DNA of 26,892 nt from Nitrospinae bacterium AH_259_B05_G02_I21 (GCA_027717595.1 JALLOF010000023.1:1-26892), one strand, 5' to 3'. Positions 1 through 8,174 are shown, counted from the first letter of the stretch. Notes: generated by a model from the letters alone, not told the origin. Numbers and translations: made by a program.

Positions 1-1
1 C

Positions 2-445
2 ACCGATGCTATGGAGGAGGCCATCGTCGCGGTCATCGAAGAGATCGAGGCCCGCGGCGGCATGGTCGAGTGTCTCAAGAGCGGCTACGTCCAGCAGCGT
101 ATCGCCGAGCGGGCCACCGAGCACGAGCGGGCCGTTAGCTCCGGCGAGCGGGTCATTGTCGGGGTCAACCGCTTCGGGACGGGCGAGCCGCCCGAGGAGA
201 TGGAACTCTACGAGATGGACCCCAAGCTCGAGCAGGACCAAATCGCGCGGCTTCGGGAGGTGCGGGACGGCCGGGACGGAGAGGCCGTGGCCCGCGGCCT
301 GACGGCCCTTGAAGAAGCGGCCCGCACGGGGGCCAACACCCTGCCGCCCCTCGTTGGGTGCGTAAAGGCATACGCCACCGTGGGCGAGATGATGGGGGTC
401 TTTCGGAAGGTCTACGGAGAGTATATGCCGCTGACGAGCTATTGA
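2..445 (+). CDS. Methylmalonyl-CoA mutase, large (catalytic) subunit, C-terminal part
   Basis: This is the 3' end of a gene that begins before the window; the frame is open from base 2 and ends with TGA at 443-445. The roughly 147 residues read like the end of the TIM-barrel catalytic domain of methylmalonyl-CoA mutase: an early ARGGMVECLKSGY segment, then ERVIVGVNRF, and near the end a TLPPLVGCVKAYATVGEM segment, all typical of this family. The chain stops where single-chain mutases continue into the cobalamin-binding domain, and that domain is encoded separately just downstream. This is therefore a split enzyme, which interconverts methylmalonyl-CoA and succinyl-CoA in propionate metabolism. 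A related acyl-CoA mutase, such as an isobutyryl- or ethylmalonyl-CoA type, cannot be excluded, because the substrate-discriminating residues lie outside the window. Confidence 0.9.
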   Translation, partial: TDAMEEAIVAVIEEIEARGGMVECLKSGYVQQRIAERATEHERAVSSGERVIVGVNRFGTGEPPEEMELYEMDPKLEQDQIARLREVRDGRDGEAVARGLTALEEAARTGANTLPPLVGCVKAYATVGEMMGVFRKVYGEYMPLTSY

Positions 446-462
446 GACGGAGTGAGGGGCAG

Positions 463-888
463 GTGCGATACGATCGTCCGCTGCGAGTGCTGGTGGCCAA
501 GCCGGGCCTCGACGGCCACGACCGGGGGGCCAGGGTGATTGCTCGGGCCCTTCGGGAGGCGGGGATGGAGGTCATCTACACCGGGCTTCGCTCGAACGTG
601 GAGGCCATCGTCCAGGCGGCGCTACAGGAGGATGTGGACCTCATCGGGCTGTCCGTCCTCTCCGGTGCACATGAGTCCGTGTGCGGTACGCTCGTGGATC
701 GGCTGAAGGAGGAGGGCATGGAGGATGTGCCCGTCATCATTGGCGGGGTCATCCCCAGGAAAGACTACGAAGCCCTCTCGGTGCTCGGGGTGGCCGCCAT
801 CTTCGGTCAAGAGGACTCCTTGGAGCTGATTGTCAAAGAGTGCCGCCGGCTGGCCGAGGCGAGGCGGGCGGCCGAAGAGGTGGGCTGA
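463..888 (+). CDS. Methylmalonyl-CoA mutase, small cobalamin-binding subunit
   Basis: A stand-alone B12-binding domain of 141 residues. The signature DxHxxG is present as DGHDRG, with His19 as the expected lower axial ligand of cobalamin; GLSVLSGAH and IIGGVIP supply the other conserved loops of the Rossmann-like fold. The GTG start at 463 is preferred because the domain begins immediately after it (VRYDRPLRVLVAKPG), it lies 17 bases past the large-subunit stop, and purine-rich GGAG/GAGGGG stretches precede it. The frame is open further upstream, from 358, but that part overlaps the catalytic subunit. The product should pair with the upstream catalytic chain to form the mutase; tight spacing implies cotranscription. 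Confidence 0.92.
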   Translation: MRYDRPLRVLVAKPGLDGHDRGARVIARALREAGMEVIYTGLRSNVEAIVQAALQEDVDLIGLSVLSGAHESVCGTLVDRLKEEGMEDVPVIIGGVIPRKDYEALSVLGVAAIFGQEDSLELIVKECRRLAEARRAAEEVG

Positions 889-904
889 GGAGGATGGATA
901 GGTC

Positions 905-1837
905 ATGAGCTTTGTCAAGGTCGGAATCGTGGGCGGAGGGGTAATGGGAAGCGGCATCGCCCAGGTGGTTGCCCAGACGGGCGTTCCGACGGTCCTGGTG
1001 GAGACAATCGTAGAGACCGACGTAGTTCGGGACCACCTGGAGGGCCGCCTGGCCAAGGCCGTAGACGCCGGGAGGCTGGAGCCTGAGGTGCGCGATACGG
1101 TGGTCGCCAACCTCTCCTACACGGCCGACCTTGATGATCTGAAAGGTTGCGAGTTCGTGCTGGAGGCCATCGTGGAGGAAAGGGGGGCGAAGGAGGTCCT
1201 CTTCAGCACCCTTGATGAGAGCCTCGGGCCCGAGGCGATCTTTGCGAGCAACACCTCGACCCTCTCGATCACGACCCTTGCCAGCGCGACGGGCGAGATG
1301 CGGCGGAAGCGGTTTCTAGGCTGCCACTTCTTCAACCCCCCGGTGGTGATGGCGCTCGTCGAGGTGGTGCCGACCGTGGAGACCGACCCCGACGTGGTCG
1401 AGGCGGTTCGGGATTTCATGCAGCGCATGGGCAAGACGCCCATCGTGGTGCGCGACTCCCGAGGCTTCATCGTCAATCGCCTCCTGGGGCCCTACATGGT
1501 GGATGCCGTCCGTCTTCTGGAGCGGGGCCTTGGGACCATCGAAGACCTGGATACGGCCATGCGCGAGGGGGCGGGGGTGCCTATGGGTCCCTTTCAGCTC
1601 ATCGACTACATCGGCATTGATGTCGTCCACGCCATGGCGAGCAACCTCTACGAGGAGTATCGCACCGAGGCCTTCGCCCCGCCGGAGTTGCTGAGCCGAA
1701 TGCTGACCCTCGGCTACGTCGGGCGCAAGGGGGGTTTCGGCTTTTACGATTACTCCGCCAAGCCACCGGTTCCGAATGATGAGCTGGTGCGGGGCTTCAA
1801 GCGCTCCGGGGAGGCTGCCCCGGGGTCCGGCTCGTGA
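905..1837 (+). CDS. 3-hydroxyacyl-CoA dehydrogenase (Hbd/PaaH type)
   Basis: A 310-residue NAD-dependent dehydrogenase that oxidises (S)-3-hydroxyacyl-CoA or runs in reverse on acetoacetyl-CoA. Seen in the sequence: the N-terminal dinucleotide-binding GIVGGGVMGSGIAQ at residues 7-20, the ASNTSTLSI segment, the catalytic-histidine region GCHFFNPPVVMALVEVV, and the C-terminal helical domain with DSRGFIVNRLL, GVPMGPFQLIDYIGID and the GRKGGFGFYDY end motif. It is somewhat longer than the usual ~285 residues because of a short low-complexity tail. The ATG at 905 follows a GAGGAGG box at 887-893; the closer ATG at 895 runs into a stop at once. It begins 16 bases after the B12-subunit gene, so it is probably in the same operon and links acyl-CoA oxidation with methylmalonyl-CoA metabolism. 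Confidence 0.92.
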   Translation: MSFVKVGIVGGGVMGSGIAQVVAQTGVPTVLVETIVETDVVRDHLEGRLAKAVDAGRLEPEVRDTVVANLSYTADLDDLKGCEFVLEAIVEERGAKEVLFSTLDESLGPEAIFASNTSTLSITTLASATGEMRRKRFLGCHFFNPPVVMALVEVVPTVETDPDVVEAVRDFMQRMGKTPIVVRDSRGFIVNRLLGPYMVDAVRLLERGLGTIEDLDTAMREGAGVPMGPFQLIDYIGIDVVHAMASNLYEEYRTEAFAPPELLSRMLTLGYVGRKGGFGFYDYSAKPPVPNDELVRGFKRSGEAAPGSGS

Positions 1838-2037
1838 TGGGGTTCTTTCAAGGTTTGCGCAGCGGCCCCGATTACTTATCTTGGAGGGGTTTTCCACTCC
1901 ACTGAGCCCCTGGGAGGCGAATATTATTAAGGCGAGCGCGGTTTGCAGCGAAGGGAGTTCTGTTAATCCTCGAATTGGCAAACGGAGCGTAAGCATTAAT
2001 GCGGATTTCACGAATTTTAAAAAAACCGCAGCGAGCC

Positions 2038-2066
2038 TTGATTTGAGTGTAAACCCGTGTTATATA
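2038..2066 (+). promoter_or_regulatory. Sigma70-type promoter (extended -10) for the KAS III gene
   Basis: TTGATT at 2038-2043 is separated by exactly 17 bases from TATATA at 2061-2066, with TG at 2058-2059 forming an extended -10. Transcription would start near 2073, leaving a leader of about 40 bases. The rest of the 1838-2113 gap is AT-richer than the flanking genes and holds a short hairpin (TGGAG/CTCCA near 1881-1900) but no convincing gene. The promoter lies across the upstream possible start at 2057, which argues for the later start of the gene. Confidence 0.6.
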
Positions 2067-2113
2067 CCATGTACCCCGATTTATGTACGACCTTAAGAGG
2101 AGGAGGTAGCTCA

Positions 2114-3112
2114 ATGCCCGGCGGACTGAGACCTGTTGGAATTGTGGCCACGGGTGCCTACGTCCCTGACCACATCATGACCAACAAGGACCTCGAGAAG
2201 ATGATCGATACCACGGACGAGTGGATCCGTGAGAAGACCGGCATCAGCGCGCGGCGCATCATCGACCCCGAGGATACGACCTCCGACCTCGCCGCTCGGG
2301 CGGCAATGCAGTGTCTGGATGAAGCGGACGTCGACCCCATGGAGGTGGAGCTTATGATCGTCGCCACTTCCTCGCCCGACCACATCCAGCCGCCCACGGC
2401 CTGTGTCACCCAGGGAAAGATCGGGGCGATGAACGCGGGGGCCTTCGACGTCAACACCGTCTGTAGCGGCTTCAACCACGCCATTGCCGCGGGGGCGGGC
2501 TTTATAGCCGACGGCTCCCACGAGACGGTGCTCGTCGTTGGGGCCGAGGCATACAGCCGCATCCTCGACTTCACCGACCGCACGAGCTGCGTCTACTTCG
2601 GCGACGGGGCCGGAGCGGTGCTGCTGAGGCCGGTGGAGGAAGGCTACGGGATTCTGGCCAACTACATGCGGGCCGATGGGACCAAGGCTGACGCCATCAA
2701 GATGCTGGCCGGAGCGGCCGCTAGGCCCTCGAGCGAGGAGACCATCGCCAATCGCGAGAATTACTTCCGCATGGATGGCAAGGCGGTGTGGGAGTTCGCC
2801 ACGGGTATCGTGCCCCACGCGATGGACGCCTGCCTGAAGCGGGCGGGGCTCAGCCGCGAGGACCTCGATTTCGTCATCACCCACCAGGCTAACGTCAACA
2901 TTATCGAGCACATCGTGGACTTCCTCGGGATGTCCATGGAGCAAACCCACATGACCATCGAGCGCTACGCCAACACGGCGGCCGCATCCATCGCTATTAC
3001 GCTCGATGAGGCGCTCCGGATCGGAAAGATAAAGAAAGGCGATGTCGTGGGGCTGCTCGGATTCGGCGGCGGGCTGGCCTGGGCGGCGAACATCATACGC
3101 TGGGCCGTCTAG
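2114..3112 (+). CDS. Beta-ketoacyl-ACP synthase III-family protein (FabH-like)
   Basis: A 332-residue thiolase-fold condensing enzyme. The KAS III triad is intact: Cys117 in NTVCSGF, His257 in THQANVNI and Asn287 in YANTAAAS. The N-terminus (GIVATGAYVPDHIMTN, then DEWIREKTGI) and the C-terminal GLLGFGGGLAWAA are also typical. FabH enzymes condense an acyl-CoA with malonyl-ACP to start fatty acid synthesis; paralogues work in polyketide, alkylquinolone or olefin pathways. The neighbouring acyl-CoA genes could mean a specialised role, which the sequence does not settle. The ATG at 2114 was chosen over GTG 2057 because AGGAGG at 2101-2106 sits 7 bases upstream and a promoter covers 2057. It converges on the next gene with only 9 bases between stops. 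Confidence 0.93.
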   Translation: MPGGLRPVGIVATGAYVPDHIMTNKDLEKMIDTTDEWIREKTGISARRIIDPEDTTSDLAARAAMQCLDEADVDPMEVELMIVATSSPDHIQPPTACVTQGKIGAMNAGAFDVNTVCSGFNHAIAAGAGFIADGSHETVLVVGAEAYSRILDFTDRTSCVYFGDGAGAVLLRPVEEGYGILANYMRADGTKADAIKMLAGAAARPSSEETIANRENYFRMDGKAVWEFATGIVPHAMDACLKRAGLSREDLDFVITHQANVNIIEHIVDFLGMSMEQTHMTIERYANTAAASIAITLDEALRIGKIKKGDVVGLLGFGGGLAWAANIIRWAV

Positions 3113-3121
3113 CGCGTCGAG

Positions 3122-4153
3122 TTACGGAACATCAGAAGAGCGAGCCTCCGCCACAGCCCCTAAGGCGGTCTCAATCACTTCCAGAGTAAGCGACGCCCAC
3201 CGTGAAGCAAGCACCTTCCCTGTAGGGTCAACCAGCTCAACGTGTACCTTGAGGCGGTGGTCGCCTTTCCTCAGGCGAAGCCCTTTGTAGGGGTAGAATA
3301 GGTGGAGGTCCTTGTAGCGGGTCTTTCGGTGGGGTGGGGTGAAGGGACCCTCGATCGCGGCTTGGCCGTTGGCAAGGACCAGGTTGGAGAAGGTGCCGGA
3401 GACCGGCCGTCCATCTTCGTGAAAGAATGACGCCCTAAGGATGCCTTGGCGCTCCTTCCACGCCTTGGTCGTGCAGACTGTATGAATCCACACCCCTTCC
3501 CATTCTTTGATCTTGGCGTTGTGTTCAATCCACACCTTCTCTAGCGTTCCTTCCGGCTCCAGCGTCAGCAGCGCCAACAACCCTTTGGCCTCCCCCAGGT
3601 CGGGGTTGAGGTCCACGGCCCGCTCGAGGCTGTCGACGGCCTCCTCAATCTGCTCCTGCCGGTGGAGGGCCACACCCAGCCCTAGGTGGAAGAGCGCGTT
3701 GTCCGGCGCGACCTGCAGCGCCTTGCGATAGGCCTCGGCGGACTCCGCCCAGGCCTCTTGGAAGGAGAGCACCATCCCGAGCATCGCCTGCTGGACGGCG
3801 TTGTCGGGCTCTAGGGCGAGCCCGCTCTGTAGCGCCTCGCCCGCCGCGTCGTAGTCCTTGGTTTCAAAGGCGTTGGCCGCCTGCAGAAAATGCCGGTCGG
3901 CCTCGGTGAGGGGCGTCTCTTGCTCCTTAGGCTCGGGCTCGGGAAGGACCTCGGGGGTTGGCGCCTTGGCCGCCTCAGACGGCTCGGCCCGCACGACGAT
4001 GCTTGCTGGCTTCGTGGGCAGGCTGGAATGGAGCCGGTCGTCGATCCGCCAGACTATGGAGGTGAGGACGAAGAAGCCGGTGAGGATGGCGGCGGTCCGA
4101 AAGAGGGTCGGCGGGCTTGGCTCAGACACAAAATCGGTGGATGACTGTGGCAT
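3122..4153 (-). CDS. Membrane-anchored TPR protein with C-terminal beta-rich domain
   Basis: A 343-residue protein of unknown function. A short cytoplasmic N-terminus is followed by one hydrophobic segment (about residues 18-35), then a Pro/Glu-rich linker (about 56-82). Three consecutive 34-residue TPR units occupy about 86-187, each ending in a ...P-D-N/L pattern. The C-terminal part, about 205-330, has spaced motifs (VWIEHNAKI, FFHEDGRP, PFTPPHRKTRYKDL, LFYPYKGL) resembling a beta-rich domain found in many bacterial surface or scaffold proteins. The likely topology is a single N-terminal anchor with the TPRs outside the cytoplasm, giving a protein-interaction role. No strong ribosome binding site precedes the start, so the start is less certain than the frame. 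Confidence 0.75.
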   Translation of the reverse strand: MPQSSTDFVSEPSPPTLFRTAAILTGFFVLTSIVWRIDDRLHSSLPTKPASIVVRAEPSEAAKAPTPEVLPEPEPKEQETPLTEADRHFLQAANAFETKDYDAAGEALQSGLALEPDNAVQQAMLGMVLSFQEAWAESAEAYRKALQVAPDNALFHLGLGVALHRQEQIEEAVDSLERAVDLNPDLGEAKGLLALLTLEPEGTLEKVWIEHNAKIKEWEGVWIHTVCTTKAWKERQGILRASFFHEDGRPVSGTFSNLVLANGQAAIEGPFTPPHRKTRYKDLHLFYPYKGLRLRKGDHRLKVHVELVDPTGKVLASRWASLTLEVIETALGAVAEARSSDVP

Positions 4154-4338
4154 GAAATCGGCGCTTTCTATCAGGGTTCCGAGCGTCGCCGTGCCCGAAG
4201 CGGCGATGGCGGGGGGTGGGTCACCTCAGGGTTGTAGCAGGCCCCCGGTGGGGTGTCCAGCCCTTTCTCCCGTCGGCCGCCGCGCCCCCCTCTGGGGGCC
4301 CTTTGAAGCGTACCTCCAGGGCGGACGATGTTTTTTGC

Positions 4339-4367
4339 TTGCGCGCTCTCTCCCCGCAGTCTATAAT
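4339..4367 (+). promoter_or_regulatory. Sigma70-type promoter of 6S RNA
   Basis: A perfect TATAAT at 4362-4367 is preceded, with a 17-base spacer, by TTGCGC at 4339-4344. Transcription would start around 4374-4376, exactly where the base-paired 5' arm of the 6S RNA begins. The 4154-4338 stretch upstream is GC-rich intergenic DNA in which I see no gene or strong minus-strand promoter. Confidence 0.7.
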
Positions 4368-4374
4368 AACCATG

Positions 4375-4566
4375 ATTAAGAGCCCCTGCCCAAGTGCGTG
4401 TTGGTATTGATTTTTTGAGCCAACAGCCAAAAAACGGGAGCCCCGGTTGGGCGGTGGTGAGCACACCCTCCACGCGAGGGGAGCCTAAAGCCGGTTCAGG
4501 GGCACCCACCTGGTGAGACCAGGTTCAAAAAATAGGTGCCGCACGGCTCGGGTGGGGGCTTTAGCA
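4375..4566 (+). ncRNA. ssrS: 6S RNA
   Basis: 6S RNA sequesters the housekeeping RNA polymerase holoenzyme by mimicking an open promoter. The fold can be built by eye. The closing stem pairs 4381-4391 with 4550-4560 (11 bp, two G-U pairs), continued by GTGC 4394-4397 with GCAC 4541-4544. An apical hairpin has CCCTC/GAGGG at 4466-4470/4476-4480. The 3' side of the central bubble holds the characteristic hairpin, ACCTGG/CCAGGT (4508-4513/4519-4524), inside GGCACC/GGTGCC (4501-4506/4535-4540). Primary-sequence landmarks match E. coli 6S: GGTGAGCAC near 4456, GAGCCTAAAGCCGG near 4481, and CACC...CAGGTTCAA near 4507. Position upstream of a formyltetrahydrofolate cyclo-ligase gene is the classical ssrS neighbourhood. 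The ends are estimated from the stem and promoter. Confidence 0.9.
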
Positions 4567-5040
4567 TTGGTTGGAGAGAACCCCTGCGAGGGTTCCCTCT
4601 GAGGTGTGAACGACGCGGCGGGAGGCGCCCCTTTGATGGTGGGCAGGTCGGAAGACCTGCCTGATGGCACCTCGGCACCGCCGAGAGACTGCGAGGGAAA
4701 CTGGTCAGGAACGGCTGCGTTGATAGGCAGCCGTTGGTTGGAGGCCGACACAGGGTAATAAGGACGGCCGTGGAGCGGCTTGGTTCCTTATCTCACTAAA
4801 AGATAAGGGGTTATCCCAGTTCTCGTCAACCCTTCCTCAACGGAAGGTTACTTGTTCGAAAGCAATGAGGAACGTCAGCGCTCGTCAAAGCGAAAGTCGA
4901 CTCCGTAGACGACCATCTCCGGGGTGGGCGAACCCAGCCCCCCCGTGGTCGTTGGACCGTCCTTATCTGGTCATGACATAAGGCCTTGGCGGCCGAGAGG
5001 CCGCTACCCGCCCGAGGCAACCAACCTCTCTCCTGACAGC
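4567..5040 (+). ncRNA. Candidate large structured RNA, family not recognised
   Basis: This stretch between 6S RNA and the cyclo-ligase gene has no plausible reading frame but is dense in strong stems. Seen directly: GAACCC/GGGTTC (4578-4583/4590-4595); an 8-bp stem with a GGAA loop (4642-4649/4654-4661); CTCGGC/GCCGAG (4671-4676/4680-4685); a 9-bp stem (4710-4718/4727-4735); an 8-bp stem (4786-4793/4801-4808); CCTTCC/GGAAGG (4831-4836/4842-4847); GGG/CCC with a CGAA loop (4926-4928/4933-4935); and a 10-bp long-range helix of ATAAGGACGG (4758-4767) with its complement at 4957-4966. I looked for and did not find hallmarks of RNase P RNA, tmRNA, SRP RNA, T-box, cobalamin riboswitch or group I/II introns. 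It could be an independent RNA or a very long structured leader of the downstream operon. The strand and ends are inferred; stems alone do not fix the strand. Confidence 0.5.
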
Positions 5041-5112
5041 ATCCTTCCTCTGTCGTCGCGTCCCTTTATAGCTAAGTTCTGATGCCCCCGGTGTGGGGCG
5101 TGGTGGAAGCCA

Positions 5113-5754
5113 ATGGGGCCCAAGACCCGCTTTCGTGAAGCAGCGCGGGCTCGACGCCGACAGATGAGTCCGCAGGAGCGCCGCGCCAAGAGCGCGCTGG
5201 TAGCCGAGAGGGTAGCCGGCCTCGGGGTAATCCGTCCCGGCGCGACCCTCTGCTTCTATCTGGCCACGAACGAGTCTCCACCTCCTCGTTCGTTGGTGGC
5301 CAGGGCTCTGGCTGACGGCTGCCGGGTGGTCGTGCCTCGTGTGGCTGCCGAAGGCCGCCTGGAGCTCTACGCCATCGAAGACATCGAGGCGGACGTGGAG
5401 ATCGGCGCCTTTGGCGTCGAGGAGCCCTCAGCCGGCGCAGCCGGGCCGATCGAGGCCGAGGCTGTGGAATGCTTCATCGTTCCCGGGGTGGCCTTCGATC
5501 CCTCAGGCCGCCGATGCGGCTCCGGCAGGGGCTACTTCGACCGGCTGCTGGCCAGTCGTTCACCCGGAAGCGTGATCGCGGCCTTGGCGTTTGAATGTCA
5601 GCTTCAGCCGGCCCTGCCGGCCGACGAACACGATATTCCCATGGATTTCATCTGTACGGAGAAGCGAGTGCTTGATTGCCGCGGACAGTCGCGAGGGGAG
5701 CGGGCGGAGATGCGCCCCGCGTCCCGGAACGTGAAGGAGGTGGAGACGCTGTGA
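5113..5754 (+). CDS. ygfA: 5-formyltetrahydrofolate cyclo-ligase (MTHFS, YgfA family)
   Basis: A 213-residue cytoplasmic enzyme that uses ATP to convert 5-formyltetrahydrofolate to 5,10-methenyltetrahydrofolate. Family marks are the N-terminal basic helix with AARARRRQM, the FYLATNES strand, the signature [21 protein letters not shown] (about residues 125-145, equivalent to the usual GLAFD..G.RLG.GGGYYDR), and the C-terminal [17 protein letters not shown]. The usual GYGGGYYDR is slightly altered to GSGRGYFDR. The last ~25 residues are an extra hydrophilic tail whose codons carry the ribosome binding site of rny. Its stop overlaps the rny start in GTGA, so translation is probably coupled. Neighbouring 6S RNA supports the assignment. 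Confidence 0.93.
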   Translation: MGPKTRFREAARARRRQMSPQERRAKSALVAERVAGLGVIRPGATLCFYLATNESPPPRSLVARALADGCRVVVPRVAAEGRLELYAIEDIEADVEIGAFGVEEPSAGAAGPIEAEAVECFIVPGVAFDPSGRRCGSGRGYFDRLLASRSPGSVIAALAFECQLQPALPADEHDIPMDFICTEKRVLDCRGQSRGERAEMRPASRNVKEVETL

Positions 5755-7316
5755 ACCCCATGGTTTATCCGGCGATAGTAGGATTCGCAGTCCTCGTTGT
5801 CGGTTTCGCGTTAGGGATGCTTATCCAGAAGGTCCGGGCGGCCCGGCGGGTCAAGGATGCGGACGCTTACGCCGAGCGGGTTCGCACCGAGGCCGAGCGG
5901 GAAGCCAAAACTATACGCAAAGAGGCCCTGCTCGAGGCCAAGGAGGCGATCTACCAGGCCCAGAAGGACTTTGAGCACGAGACGAAGGAGCGGCGAAGTG
6001 AGGTCCTGGAGATCGAGCGACGCCTGGCCAAGAAGGAGGAAAATCTCGACAAGAAGGTGGAGCTGCTGGAGAAGAGAGATCAGGATCTGCGCGGACAGGA
6101 AGCGTCGCTCCAAGAGGCGAGGGACGTGCTCGCCGCCAGGCAGGCCGAGGCCCAGCGCCTCGTTGAGCGCCAGGTAGCCGTCCTCGAGGAGGTGAGCGGG
6201 TTGAGCCGCGAGGAGGCCAAGGCCCAAATCATCGATAGGCTTACAGATGAGGCCCGGCGCGAGGCCGTCGATCGCCTTCGCAAAATCGAGGAGGAGACGG
6301 AGGCCACAGCGGAGAAAAAGGCCCAGCAGGTCGTCAGCCTCGCCATGGAGAGGTGTGCGACGGAGCGGGTGGCGGCGTCCACCGTCAGCGTGGTCGGTCT
6401 GCCGAACGACGAGATGAAGGGCCGCATCATCGGGCGCGAGGGGCGCAACATCCGGGCCCTTGAGGCGGCCACGGGCGTGGACCTCATCATTGACGACACC
6501 CCCGAGGCGGTCATCCTCTCGGCCTTCGATCCCGTCAAGCGCGAAATCGCCCGGATCGCCCTGGAGAGGCTCATCAAAGACGGCCGCATCCACCCGGGGC
6601 GCATCGAGGAGATCGTGGCCAAGGTCAAAAAGGAGATGGAGCAGCTCATCCGGGAGGAAGGCGAAGCGGCGGCGTTTGAGCTGAGCATCGAAGAGCTTCA
6701 CCCCGAAATGATCAAGCTGGTCGGCCGGCTCAAGTTCCGGACCTCCTACGGCCAAAACGCCCTCCAGCACGTCAAGGAGGTCGCGCATCTTTGCGGGATG
6801 ATGGCCTCGGAGCTCGGGATCGATGCGACGATGGCCCGGCGGGCGGGCCTGCTCCACGACATCGGCAAGTCCATAGACCACCAGACCGAGGGCAGCCACG
6901 TCGAGATCGGCCTCGATCTGGCCCGCCGCTACGGCGAACCGGCTCCGGTCCTCGATGCGATCGCGAGCCATCACGAGGACCAAGAGCCGACCCACATCGA
7001 GGCGGTCCTCGTCAGCGCCGCCGACACCCTGAGCGCCGGTCGGCCCGGGGCGCGCCGGGCGACGCTGGAGACCCACATCAAGCGCCTCGCCCAGCTCGAG
7101 GAGGTCGGCAACTCCTTCCGCGGGGTGGAGCACACCTACGCCATCCAGGCGGGCCGAGAGGTACGGGTCATCGTCCAGCCCGAGTCGATCGATGACAACG
7201 AGGCCTTCCTGCTGGCCAAGGACATTGCCAAGAAAATCGAGGCCGAGGTGGCCTACCCGGGAGAGATCAAGGTCACCGTCATCCGGGAGACCCGGGCCAC
7301 GGACTTCGCCCGTTGA
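5751..7316 (+). CDS. rny: Ribonuclease Y
   Basis: A membrane-anchored endoribonuclease that initiates mRNA decay. From the GTG at 5751 it is 521 residues, the usual family length. Order of parts: one N-terminal membrane segment (about residues 5-25), a long charged coiled coil (about 30-190), a KH RNA-binding domain with [10 protein letters not shown] at 224-233, and an HD domain with the metal-binding [11 protein letters not shown] around 367-377 and SHHEDQEP further on. AAGGAGG at 5734-5740 is 10 bases before GTG 5751; ATG 5760 is the alternative start, but its spacing is too long. The GTG overlaps the upstream TGA by four bases. With ymdB 18 bases downstream, this reproduces the conserved rny-ymdB pair of many bacteria. 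Confidence 0.96.
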   Translation: MNPMVYPAIVGFAVLVVGFALGMLIQKVRAARRVKDADAYAERVRTEAEREAKTIRKEALLEAKEAIYQAQKDFEHETKERRSEVLEIERRLAKKEENLDKKVELLEKRDQDLRGQEASLQEARDVLAARQAEAQRLVERQVAVLEEVSGLSREEAKAQIIDRLTDEARREAVDRLRKIEEETEATAEKKAQQVVSLAMERCATERVAASTVSVVGLPNDEMKGRIIGREGRNIRALEAATGVDLIIDDTPEAVILSAFDPVKREIARIALERLIKDGRIHPGRIEEIVAKVKKEMEQLIREEGEAAAFELSIEELHPEMIKLVGRLKFRTSYGQNALQHVKEVAHLCGMMASELGIDATMARRAGLLHDIGKSIDHQTEGSHVEIGLDLARRYGEPAPVLDAIASHHEDQEPTHIEAVLVSAADTLSAGRPGARRATLETHIKRLAQLEEVGNSFRGVEHTYAIQAGREVRVIVQPESIDDNEAFLLAKDIAKKIEAEVAYPGEIKVTVIRETRATDFAR

Positions 7317-7334
7317 GAGCCGGGAGACGAAGCC

Positions 7335-8120
7335 ATGGTGAGGATTTGCTTTATAGGCGACATCGTGGGCAAGCCCGGCCGCCGGGCCGTGGCCGAGCAC
7401 CTCTACGACTTGGTGGACGCCCACCAGCTGGACCTCACCATCGCCAACTGCGAGAACGCCGCCGGGGGATTTGGGGTGACCCCGGCGATACTCAAGCAGC
7501 TCTTCGCCTACGGCATCGACGTCTTAACCAGCGGCAACCACATCTGGGACAAGCGCGAGGTCTTGGAAGTCATCGAGAGCGAACGCCGGCTGCTTCGGCC
7601 CGCCAACTACCCCCCGGCCCAGCCCGGCTTCGGCTCCGTCGTCGTCGAGACGGCCGGCGGTGTGCCCGTGGCGGTCCTCAACCTCTCGGGCCGGGTCTTC
7701 ATGGCGCCCTACGACTGTCCCTTTCGGGCCGCCGACGAGCTCTTACCGGCGCTCGCCGAGGCCGCCAAGGTCATCATCGTGGACATGCACGCCGAGGCCA
7801 CGAGCGAGAAGCAGGCCATGGGCTACTATCTAGATGGGCGGGTCTCGGCCGTCATCGGCACCCATACCCACATCCAGACGGCGGACGAGCGCCTCCTGGC
7901 CGGCGGCACCGCCTACATCACCGATGTCGGGATGACCGGCCCCACAGAGAGCATTATCGGCGTGATCAAGGAGCTTGCGCTAAAGCGGTTCCTCACTCTC
8001 CAGCCCCAAAAGCTGGAAGTCGCAGGCGGACGGACCCAGTTCTCAGTCTGCATCATCGAAGTGGATGAGACGACGGGCCGTGCGCACTCCATCGAGCGGC
8101 TCTGTTTGCCCGGCCGCTGA
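7335..8120 (+). CDS. ymdB: YmdB-family metallophosphoesterase
   Basis: A 261-residue calcineurin-like phosphoesterase of the YmdB (TIGR00282) family, whose Bacillus member hydrolyses 2',3'-cyclic nucleotides and affects biofilm and RNA turnover. Metal-site motifs are all present: GDIVGKPGR (Asp9), ENAAGGFG (Glu40, Asn41), SGNHIWDK (Asn68, His69), DMHAEATSEKQA, GTHTHIQTAD and ITDVGMTGP. The gene starts at ATG 7335, behind GGGAGACGAAGCC, and lies directly after rny, as in other genomes. A shared role in handling RNA-decay products is the likely reason for the linkage, though this is inference. Length and motifs show an intact gene. Confidence 0.95.
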   Translation: MVRICFIGDIVGKPGRRAVAEHLYDLVDAHQLDLTIANCENAAGGFGVTPAILKQLFAYGIDVLTSGNHIWDKREVLEVIESERRLLRPANYPPAQPGFGSVVVETAGGVPVAVLNLSGRVFMAPYDCPFRAADELLPALAEAAKVIIVDMHAEATSEKQAMGYYLDGRVSAVIGTHTHIQTADERLLAGGTAYITDVGMTGPTESIIGVIKELALKRFLTLQPQKLEVAGGRTQFSVCIIEVDETTGRAHSIERLCLPGR

Positions 8121-8144
8121 TCCCTCCCACATACTGGCTGCTCG

Positions 8145-8174
8145 TTGCTATTTCCCGCATCAGTCCTATATATT
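8145..8174 (+). promoter_or_regulatory. Sigma70-type promoter for the stand-alone Lrp-like domain gene
   Basis: TTGCTA at 8145-8150 and TATATT at 8169-8174 are 18 bases apart; TATATA at 8167-8172 with a 16-base spacer is an equally good reading. The leader would be about 95 bases. The promoter lies within the upstream part of the open frame, supporting the ATG at 8277. Confidence 0.5.

Noticed and set aside
4485-4751. Minus-strand frame of 88 codons
   Set aside because: It overlaps the 6S RNA and the structured region; its length reflects GC-rich RNA rather than protein coding.
4567-5040. RNase P RNA, tmRNA or SRP RNA
   Set aside because: The invariant GAGGAAAGTCC and CAGAA..GGCTTA elements of RNase P, the tRNA-like ends and tag codons of tmRNA, and the GGAAGCAGC loop of SRP RNA are all missing on both strands as far as I can read.
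5811-7424. Minus-strand frame of 537 codons
   Set aside because: It is antisense to RNase Y and arises from GC-rich codon structure; no domain is recognisable.
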